Of a DNA stretch of 64,000 nucleotides, positions 57,542 through 64,000 are shown one piece after another. Every line of letters begins with the position of its first letter. Position 1 is the stretch's first letter. The position numbers and the translations under genes were made by a program. This DNA comes from Rhizobium sp. FKY42 (GTDB lineage Bacteria > Pseudomonadota > Alphaproteobacteria > Rhizobiales > Rhizobiaceae). The stretch lies in assembly GCF_005222835.1 (NCBI RefSeq), contig NZ_STGA01000004.1, forward strand, positions 62,001 to 126,000, given 5' to 3'. Below the pieces are notes generated by a model. That model made no database searches, was not told the DNA's origin, and worked only from the letters and a program-made list of their open reading frames with translations.

Positions 57542-58549
57542 TCATGCGGATCGGGTCGCAGCAAGAGCCGCTTCTGTCTGAGCTTCCTGTTCGATCTTTC
57601 TGGCTGCATAACGTTGGGCAATGACCGCGCAGACCATCAACTGGATCTGGTGAAACAGCATCAGCGGAAGTACGATGGCACCAATGCTTTGCCCGGCGAA
57701 GATAGCCCCTGCCATGGGAACGCCGGAAGCGAGGCTTTTCTTCGATCCGCAGAAGGTGATGGTGATCTCGTCTTGCCTGTTGAAACCCAGCAGGCGACTT
57801 CCGAACACCGTGATCAGCAGGACGATGATCAGGAGCAGGATATCGAGCGCGATCACAATCCCTATGTCCTGCACTGAGAAGGTCTGCCAGAGACCTTCAT
57901 TCACCGATTCGCTGAAGGCGAGATAGACAACCATCAGGATCGAGCCGCGATCGACGGGTAAAAGCAGCTTCTTTTTCGAGCGGATCCATTTGCCGATCCA
58001 GGGTTCCAGCACTTGGCCGAGAATGAAGGGGGCAAGAAGCTGGAGCAGAATGGTTTCAAGCGCTCCTAGATTAAAGCCAGCGTCACTGTTCGTTGCCATG
58101 AGCAAGCCGACCAGAAGCGGCGTCAGGAACATGCCGAACAAGTTGGAGGCCGAGGCAGAGCAGATGGCTGCCGGTACATTTCCGCCGGCGATTGATGTGA
58201 AGGCGATTGAGGATTGGACCGTCGAGGGGAGGACGCAGACGAAGAGAAGGCCGAGATAAAGCTCCGGCTTCAGGATTGTCTCAGGGATGAAGCCAAGCCC
58301 CAGTCCCAGCAGTGGGAAGATGCCGAACGTCACCAGCAGAATGGTCAGATGCAGGCGCCAGTGCAACACGCCGGCAATCACCACATCGCGCGATAGCCGC
58401 GCCCCGTGCAGGAAGAACAGGAGTGCGATCGCGCAGTCCGTCGCATAGCCGAAAATCGTTGCAAACTCCCCATGAGCCGGCAACAGCGAGGCGATGATAA
58501 CGGTTGCGACCAGCAGCAGCGTGAAGGTGTCCGGCAGAAAACGGCGCAT
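57542..58549 (-). CDS. Bile acid:sodium symporter (BASS/SBF-like) family transporter
   Basis: A 335-residue inner-membrane protein with about ten helices, e.g. LLFFLHGARLSRDVVIAGV, VCVLPSTVQSSIAFTSIAGG and FCGSKKSLASGVPMAGAIFA, matching the SBF-like/YfeH branch of the BASS family. The substrate is unknown. Start 58549 (MRRFLPDTF) has GGATGAG upstream; an ATG four codons earlier lacks one. It diverges from a LysR regulator, which probably controls it. Confidence 0.87.
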   Translation of the reverse strand: MRRFLPDTFTLLLVATVIIASLLPAHGEFATIFGYATDCAIALLFFLHGARLSRDVVIAGVLHWRLHLTILLVTFGIFPLLGLGLGFIPETILKPELYLGLLFVCVLPSTVQSSIAFTSIAGGNVPAAICSASASNLFGMFLTPLLVGLLMATNSDAGFNLGALETILLQLLAPFILGQVLEPWIGKWIRSKKKLLLPVDRGSILMVVYLAFSESVNEGLWQTFSVQDIGIVIALDILLLIIVLLITVFGSRLLGFNRQDEITITFCGSKKSLASGVPMAGAIFAGQSIGAIVLPLMLFHQIQLMVCAVIAQRYAARKIEQEAQTEAALAATRSA

Positions 58550-58637
58550 GATCTCATCCATTCGAAAAACCAGATTTACGAATGGGTGATCATGAAGCAA
58601 AATGCAAACACTAACAGTTATCGTAGATCGTGATACG

Positions 58638-59495
58638 ATGTTAAACCTGATCCATCTTGAAAGCTTTGTTCGCCTACACGACTGCGGTAGTTTTACCGCC
58701 GCCGCCGACCGGCTTGGCATCGGCCAGTCGACTGTGACCCAGCATATTCAGCGGTTGGAGAAAAGCCTCGGTAAACAACTGATCGATCGCACGACGCACC
58801 GCGTGCAACTGACGACGGAGGGCGAGGCGCTCTTGAGTTATGCGCGTGCCATGCTGGATCTCAACGGGAAGGTTCATTCCCTTTTTGGCGAAAACCGTTT
58901 GCGCGGGCGCTTGCGGCTTGGCGTTTCGGAAGATGTCGTTGCGAGCCGCCTGACGCTGATCCTGGAAGACTTCATCCGGCTTCATCCGCTGGCGGATCTG
59001 GAACTGACTGTGGCCCTGAGTTCGCCCCTCTATCAGATGCTGGAAGTCGGTGAATTGGATCTTGTTCTTGCAAAACGCCATATCGGTGAAACGCAGGGTC
59101 GATTGCTATACCGTGAACCTCTCGTCTGGCTCGCGCGCGATCCGGAGCTTCTCCGATTGAAGGAGGGCGAGCCGGTTCCGCTGATCGCCTTTCCGACGCC
59201 GAGCATTACGCGCAAGATTGCGCAAGACACGCTGGACCGCCACAAGATCCTGTGGCGCATTGTCTGCACCTGCGCCAGCCTGAGCGGCCTCACGGCAGCG
59301 GCGCGCGCCGGAATGGGCATTCTGGTGCAGCCGCGCAGCATGGCGCCTGATGGGCTGAAGGAGGTGTCGGGTGGGTGGCTCCCGCCTCTTGATGACGTGG
59401 AATTCGTACTTGTGCCTCGCCGGGGGGCGGATGCGGCTCTGGTAGAGGCATTGTCAGCGCTGATTGTGGCGCGTCTCGTCCCGCAGGTGGGTTGA
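58638..59495 (+). CDS. LysR-family transcriptional regulator
   Basis: A 285-residue regulator. The N-terminal winged HTH is HLESFVRLHDCGSFTAAADR plus LGIGQSTVTQHIQRLEKSLG; the C-terminal ligand domain follows (RLGVSEDVVASRLTLILEDF). The start at 58638 (MLNLIHLESF) is typical. Divergent from the BASS transporter across 88 bases, the classical arrangement for LysR control of a neighbour; ligand unknown. Confidence 0.9.
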   Translation: MLNLIHLESFVRLHDCGSFTAAADRLGIGQSTVTQHIQRLEKSLGKQLIDRTTHRVQLTTEGEALLSYARAMLDLNGKVHSLFGENRLRGRLRLGVSEDVVASRLTLILEDFIRLHPLADLELTVALSSPLYQMLEVGELDLVLAKRHIGETQGRLLYREPLVWLARDPELLRLKEGEPVPLIAFPTPSITRKIAQDTLDRHKILWRIVCTCASLSGLTAAARAGMGILVQPRSMAPDGLKEVSGGWLPPLDDVEFVLVPRRGADAALVEALSALIVARLVPQVG

Positions 59496-59544
59496 AAAGA
59501 GATTGCCCGGAAGAGTTTCCGGGCGCCCCCGTTACCTACCGAAC

Positions 59545-60021
59545 TTATTTTTCCGGCATCATCGACGAATGGAGATGATCGATCTTCCAGGCTCCGTCCT
59601 CGTATCGGTACAGGAAGCTGTAGCGCGCTTTCACATCGGTCTTCGCGCCCGTTTTCGCGTCCGTAAGGGTAACTGTCCACGTGCCAAGGCGCGATGCCGT
59701 GTTGCAGTCGATTTCTACAGTGGAGGTGTCGATCTTGCCAACGGGGCTACCCTGCAGAAACTTGACGAAATAGTCATTTACCTCAGCGGGCGTTGTTCGA
59801 GGTTTGTTGGAGACGGTAGCAAGCAGAACTGGTTCTTTGGTGAAGAGTGATGTCACCTTGGCAGGGTCTTTTGTGGCCCAGGCATTATTGAATTCGGTAA
59901 ACAGTGCCTCGATCTGGGCCGGGGTTGTATCGGGGCAGGTGGCGGATTTCGCCTGTGCAATACTCGCTCCACCGATTGATGCTGCCAGAATCACACTGCC
60001 GGCTACAAAGTACTTCTTCAT
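59545..60021 (-). CDS. Secreted NTF2-like (SgcJ/DUF4440-type) protein
   Basis: A 158-residue protein with a signal peptide MKKYFVAGSVILAASIGGAS cleaved near AQA, and a mature part of the cystatin-like NTF2 fold: IEALFTEFNNAWATKDPAKV, RYSFLYRYEDGAWKIDHLHS. The family (calcium/calmodulin kinase association-like, SgcJ) has no established bacterial role. Two Cys remain in the mature form. GGAGATATATAAC precedes the ATG at 60021. Confidence 0.82.
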   Translation of the reverse strand: MKKYFVAGSVILAASIGGASIAQAKSATCPDTTPAQIEALFTEFNNAWATKDPAKVTSLFTKEPVLLATVSNKPRTTPAEVNDYFVKFLQGSPVGKIDTSTVEIDCNTASRLGTWTVTLTDAKTGAKTDVKARYSFLYRYEDGAWKIDHLHSSMMPEK

Positions 60022-60237
60022 GTTATATATCTCCGATGCTCGTTGACTGACACTCAGCATGTGGAGACGAGTTTCTTGCCAAACAATAATACCCTCAATA
60101 ACAGGAAATTACATTTCTGTTATGCGCATTAATTCTAATGCAATGCAATTTTCCATTGTGACAAATAAGGAAATACATAAGTATGATTCTGTTAAATTTT
60201 GGATATAATTGCGGCACGCATGTGCCACGAAACCAGA

Positions 60238-60263
60238 CCAGAAGGGAGGGGTCTCCCTCCTGG
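60238..60263 (-). terminator. Terminator hairpin of the threonine aldolase gene
   Basis: CCAGGAGGGAG pairs with CTCCCTTCTGG (one G/T contact) around ACCC; then a weak T tract. It lies just after the gene on the minus strand. Confidence 0.65.
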
Positions 60264-60270
60264 ATTTCCT

Positions 60271-61323
60271 TTAAGCCTGCTGTATGACGTCCAGGAAGTG
60301 ATCCACGTCCTCGGTGGTTGTTGCGAAACTGGTGACGAGACGAATGAGGGTATCGTCCTTATGGATCGTTTCGGCCAGATCTTTCGGTGTCGGCCACTCA
60401 TAGAACTTCGCGCCCTTGTGCTCCGCCGACTGCGCCGTAGTCCTGGGGATCACGGCGAATACCTCATTGCTCTGAGTGCGCCAAGCAAGCCGCGCTGTGT
60501 TGGATGCAGTGAGACCGGCGCGGAGCCTGTCGGCCATGCAGTTCGAATGCCGGGCGAGATCCAGCCACAGGTCATTGTCGAGGTAGGCGGCCAGTTGGGC
60601 GGAGATGAAGCGCGATTTGGAGAAAAGTTGCGCTGCCCGCTTGCGAATGAATGGCATTTCGCGCGCCTTGGCGGGGTCGAAGAAGACAATGGCTTCGGCG
60701 CACCAGCAGCCATTTTTCGTGCCGCCAAAGGAAAGAACATCTACGCCCCGCTTCCATGTCATTTCCGCGGGTGTTGTGCCAAGCGCCACCAGCGCGTTGG
60801 CGAAGCGTGCGCCATCCATATGCACGCCCAGGCCGTTCTCGCGGGCAATTTGCGTGAGCGTCTCAATTTCTAAAAGATCGTAAACGGTCCCTTGCTCGGT
60901 TGCCTGTGTCAGCGTGACCGAATTGGCGCGGCCGTGGTGTACGGCATCCTGCGGAAAGCGGGCGATCTGCGCCTTCAGGTTTTCGGCATCCATCCTTCCA
61001 AGTGGGCCAGCCACTTCGATCATGCGCATTCCAGAGAAGAAGTCCGGAGCGCCCAGCTCATCCTCAATGACATGGGCTTCCGGATGGGCAAATGTCACGC
61101 CGCCTGGCCTTGCAAGGCTGGCGAGCGCCAGAGAGTTGGCAGCTGTTCCCGTCCCGACATAGAAGACGGCAACGTCTGTCTCAAAGATGTCGCTGAAACG
61201 TGCTTCGATGGAGCGGTCCAGATCGCTGGTACCGTAGGCGGATGCAAAGCCTGCGGCCTCCTTTGTCAAGCGTTCGCTGATCAGCGGGTGTGCACCCGCC
61301 CAGTTGTCAGAGGCAAAGAACAT
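60271..61323 (-). CDS. ltaE: Low-specificity L-threonine aldolase
   Basis: A 350-residue PLP enzyme of the beta-eliminating lyase family. FVGTG-type pocket in VAVFYVGTGTAANSLALASL, HMDGARFANAL, and the PLP lysine in LSFGGTKNGCW. It splits L-threonine and allo-threonine into glycine and acetaldehyde. The start at 61323 (MFFASDNWAGAHP) matches the family and has AAAGGTCAC; the longer frame is not credible. The glycine it makes fits with the sox operon only loosely. Confidence 0.9.
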   Translation of the reverse strand: MFFASDNWAGAHPLISERLTKEAAGFASAYGTSDLDRSIEARFSDIFETDVAVFYVGTGTAANSLALASLARPGGVTFAHPEAHVIEDELGAPDFFSGMRMIEVAGPLGRMDAENLKAQIARFPQDAVHHGRANSVTLTQATEQGTVYDLLEIETLTQIARENGLGVHMDGARFANALVALGTTPAEMTWKRGVDVLSFGGTKNGCWCAEAIVFFDPAKAREMPFIRKRAAQLFSKSRFISAQLAAYLDNDLWLDLARHSNCMADRLRAGLTASNTARLAWRTQSNEVFAVIPRTTAQSAEHKGAKFYEWPTPKDLAETIHKDDTLIRLVTSFATTTEDVDHFLDVIQQA

Positions 61324-61739
61324 GAAGTGACCTTTCGTATGCGCCGATGAATGCTGGCAGAACTTGGCGGCCAAACTAGACGGATCTGGCACTTGATCAA
61401 GAGCCGCTCCTATACCCTTTGTCGAAACGGAATAGGTCACAATGAAAGTGCGGTTCATTCAGGTTCGTCCTAATTTTATTTCAGTGCTGCAGCATTCAAG
61501 ATAACTTTCATGCCGTAATAAGCCTTCTTTTTTCGAGCGTGCGGCTTGCGCCTTGAACAGATGTCTGTCATAAAATTCGAGAACTAGGACAGTTATCCTG
61601 TCCTATTTCTGGTCTTGGCACTGGTTGAAACCGTTAACCTTCAAGGGTCGATCGGTTTCAGGCGGTGCTTCTGCGGCGCTTGAAGCGACGCTTTTCTGGT
61701 TCAACCCTGATGCGCGCGTGCGCTGACAAGGAGGAAATG
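61324..61739. promoter_or_regulatory. Divergent region between ltaE and gltB with an inverted repeat
   Basis: No gene is supported. AGGACAG/CTGTCCT (61586-61604, 5-base loop) is a perfect inverted repeat without a T run and could be an operator for gltB. An in-frame ATG at 61710 would extend GltB by ten codons, but the ribosome site favours 61740. Confidence 0.45.
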
Positions 61740-64000
61740 ATGACGAAGGCTATATCCACCCCCGCTGACGGCAGCGAGACGGTGAAAGCGCTCATTCCTG
61801 CCCGTCTGTCGCCGTCCGGCTTGCCCTTGGCGCAGGGGCTTTATGATCCGCGTAACGAGCACGATGCCTGCGGTGTGGGTTTCATTGCGCATATGAAGGG
61901 TCAGAAGTCACACCAGATCGTCAAGGATGGTCTGTTCATCCTCGAAAACCTCACCCATCGCGGTGCTGTCGGTGCCGACCCTCTGATGGGTGATGGCGCT
62001 GGCATTCTGGTGCAGATCCCGGATCGCTTCTTCCGCGAGGAGATGGCGAAGCAGGGTGTGACGTTGCCGAAGGCTGGCGAATATGCCGTTGGCCACATCT
62101 TCATGCCGCGCGACCCGGAGCAGATCGAGCACTTCAAGAAGGTGATGATCGAGGTCATAGCTGAAGAAGGCCAGCAGTTCCTCGGCTTCCGCGATGTGCC
62201 GGTCGACAACTCCTCGCTGTCGAAGGCGCCGGATATTGCCGCGACTGAACCCTATCACTGTCAGATCTTCATCGGCGCTGGCCGCGATGCCGCGACGAAC
62301 CATGATTTCGAGCGCAAGCTGTTCCTGCTGCGCAAGGTCATTTCCAACCGCATCTATGATCAGTTCGGCGGTCAGGAAACCGGCTTCTACCCGGTCTCGC
62401 TTTCGTCCTCGACCATTGTCTACAAGGGCATGTTCCTGGCCTATCAGGTCGGTGCCTATTACAAGGACCTGAGCGATCCGCGCTTTGAGTCTGCGGTTGC
62501 CCTCGTTCACCAGCGCTTCTCGACCAATACCTTCCCGTCGTGGAAGCTGGCGCATCCGTACCGCATGGTTGCCCATAACGGCGAAATCAACACGCTGCGC
62601 GGCAACGTTAACTGGATGGCGGCGCGTCAGGCCTCCGTATCTTCTCCCTTCTTCGGCGACGACATTTCCAAGCTCTGGCCGATTTCCTATGAAGGCCAGT
62701 CGGATACTGCCTGCTTCGACAACGCACTCGAATTCCTGGTGCGTGGCGGCTATTCCATGGCGCATGCGGTGATGATGCTGATCCCGGAAGCCTGGGCCGG
62801 CAACCAGTCCATGAGCCCGGAGCGCAAGGCATTCTACGAATATCACGCAGCTCTCATGGAGCCTTGGGATGGTCCGGCTGCCGTTGCCTTTACTGATGGC
62901 AAGCAGATTGGCGCGACGCTGGACCGCAACGGTCTGCGTCCGGCGCGTTACGTCGTGACCTCCGACGACCGCATCATCATGGCTTCCGAAGCGGGCGTTC
63001 TGCCGGTGCCGGAAGAAACCATCGTCAAGAAGTGGCGTCTGCAGCCGGGCAAGATGCTGCTGATCGACATGGAAAAGGGCCGGATCATTTCCGATGAGGA
63101 AGTGAAGAGCGAACTGGCCACCAAGCATCCCTATCGCAACTGGCTGGACCGCACCCAGATCATTCTGGAAGACCTGAAGCCGGTGGAGCCGCGTGCGCTG
63201 CGCCGCGACGTATCCCTGCTCGACCGCCAGCAGGCCTTTGGCTACACCTCGGAAGACACCAAGATCCTGATGTCGCCAATGGCGACCACTGGTCAGGAAG
63301 CGGTTGGCTCCATGGGTACCGACACGCCGATCTCGGCGATGTCGCAGAAGTCCAAGCTGCTCTATACCTATTTCAAGCAGAACTTCGCGCAGGTCACCAA
63401 CCCGCCGATCGACCCGATCCGCGAAGAGCTGGTGATGAGCCTGGTCTCCTTCATCGGTCCGCGCCCGAACATTCTCGACCATGAAGGCATGGCGAAGGCC
63501 AAGCGCATGGAAGTGCGCCAGCCAATTCTGACCAATGGCGATCTGGAAAAGATCCGCTCCATCGGCCACGTGGAAGACCACTTCGATACCAAGACGCTGG
63601 ACTTCACCTATGATGTGGAGCGCGGCGCTGAAGGCATGCCGGAAATGCTGGATCGCCTTTGCGAGCGTGCGGAGGCCGCTGTTCGCGGCGGCTACAACAT
63701 CATCGTGCTGTCGGATCGCCAGCTTGGCCCTGACCGTATCGCCATTCCGGCGCTTCTCGCCACGGCCGCCGTGCACCATCACCTGATCCGCAAGGGTCTG
63801 CGCACCTCCGTTGGTCTGGTCGTGGAAACCGGCGAGCCGCGCGAAATCCATCACTTCTGCTGCCTTGCCGGTTTCGGCGCGGAAGCCATCAATCCGTATC
63901 TGGCATTCGATACGCTGATCGACATGCACAAGAAGGGCGAGTTCCCGAAGGAAGTCTCCGAGGACGAAGTCGTCTATCGCTACATCAAGGCTGTCGGTAA
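61740..64000 (+). CDS. gltB: Glutamate synthase (NADPH) large subunit, 5' part
   Basis: The first 753 codons of a protein usually near 1550 residues; it runs off the right edge with no stop. After a propeptide of about 40 residues comes the amidotransferase nucleophile in NEHDACGVGFIAHM, then LENLTHRGAVGADPLMGDGA and HQRFSTNTFPSWKLAHPYR of the class II glutaminase. The central domain begins by about residue 480. GOGAT makes glutamate from glutamine and 2-oxoglutarate, the partner reaction of glutamine synthetase. AAGGAGGAA precedes ATGATG; either ATG could start. Confidence 0.95.
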   Translation, partial: MTKAISTPADGSETVKALIPARLSPSGLPLAQGLYDPRNEHDACGVGFIAHMKGQKSHQIVKDGLFILENLTHRGAVGADPLMGDGAGILVQIPDRFFREEMAKQGVTLPKAGEYAVGHIFMPRDPEQIEHFKKVMIEVIAEEGQQFLGFRDVPVDNSSLSKAPDIAATEPYHCQIFIGAGRDAATNHDFERKLFLLRKVISNRIYDQFGGQETGFYPVSLSSSTIVYKGMFLAYQVGAYYKDLSDPRFESAVALVHQRFSTNTFPSWKLAHPYRMVAHNGEINTLRGNVNWMAARQASVSSPFFGDDISKLWPISYEGQSDTACFDNALEFLVRGGYSMAHAVMMLIPEAWAGNQSMSPERKAFYEYHAALMEPWDGPAAVAFTDGKQIGATLDRNGLRPARYVVTSDDRIIMASEAGVLPVPEETIVKKWRLQPGKMLLIDMEKGRIISDEEVKSELATKHPYRNWLDRTQIILEDLKPVEPRALRRDVSLLDRQQAFGYTSEDTKILMSPMATTGQEAVGSMGTDTPISAMSQKSKLLYTYFKQNFAQVTNPPIDPIREELVMSLVSFIGPRPNILDHEGMAKAKRMEVRQPILTNGDLEKIRSIGHVEDHFDTKTLDFTYDVERGAEGMPEMLDRLCERAEAAVRGGYNIIVLSDRQLGPDRIAIPALLATAAVHHHLIRKGLRTSVGLVVETGEPREIHHFCCLAGFGAEAINPYLAFDTLIDMHKKGEFPKEVSEDEVVYRYIKAVG

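Noticed and set aside
61908..63929. A 673-codon open frame on the minus strand
   Set aside because: It is the antisense shadow of gltB, whose plus-strand frame has all GOGAT motifs and continues past the edge; the minus frame has no family features.

Overview
This 64 kb window comes from the chromosome of an alphaproteobacterium of the Rhizobiaceae (Agrobacterium/Rhizobium/Allorhizobium group). The evidence is the glgP-glgB-glgC-glgA-pgm operon with Agrobacterium-type gene sizes, the eukaryotic-type glutamine synthetase glnII with its divergent translational inhibitor gstI, a heterotetrameric sarcosine oxidase operon, CpdR, and rhizobial-style small RNAs. The assignment rests on remembered family sequences and gene order, not on a search.

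Layout. 1-13 kb: end of a 2-hydroxyacid dehydrogenase, a PuuD-type hydrolase, a 231-bp MITE-like element, a 2-oxoacid-type TRAP transporter whose binding protein faces its permease genes, an aa3 oxidase small subunit, a TPR lipoprotein, rpsU, a quinone oxidoreductase and soxBDAG. 13-28 kb: a chemoreceptor, a MaoC-type hydratase, glgX, a SRPBCC protein and the five-gene glycogen operon. 28-42 kb: two vWA/TadG-like proteins, a three-gene transglutaminase/ATP-grasp/alpha-E operon, gstI-glnII with sigma-54 and NtrC-type sites, an AT-rich patch containing an orphan gene next to a truncated ClC channel gene, and a SANT-like regulator.

42.76-52.91 kb is a compact integrated element bounded by a 50-bp direct repeat of the 3' half of tRNA-Val(GAC). 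It encodes an integrase, an Xis-like protein, a divergent repressor switch with paired operators, an HNH nuclease, a large terminase and a complete HK97-type head set (capsid, connector, protease, portal). It has no tail, lysis or recognisable replication-fork genes. This is the layout of a capsid-forming phage satellite and is the strongest candidate here for a little-described system.

53-64 kb: cpdR, an N-formylglutamate amidohydrolase, hisN, a lysophospholipase-like gene, a heat-shock gene behind an RpoH-type promoter and a ROSE-like leader, a BASS transporter with a divergent LysR regulator, an NTF2-like secreted protein, a threonine aldolase and the 5' part of gltB. Two probable small RNAs, one carrying anti-Shine-Dalgarno motifs, lie on the minus strand at 54.5 and 56.6 kb.

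Functional themes: carbon storage (glg), nitrogen assimilation (glnII/gstI, gltB), one-carbon and amine catabolism (sox), and a mobile satellite at a tRNA gene.
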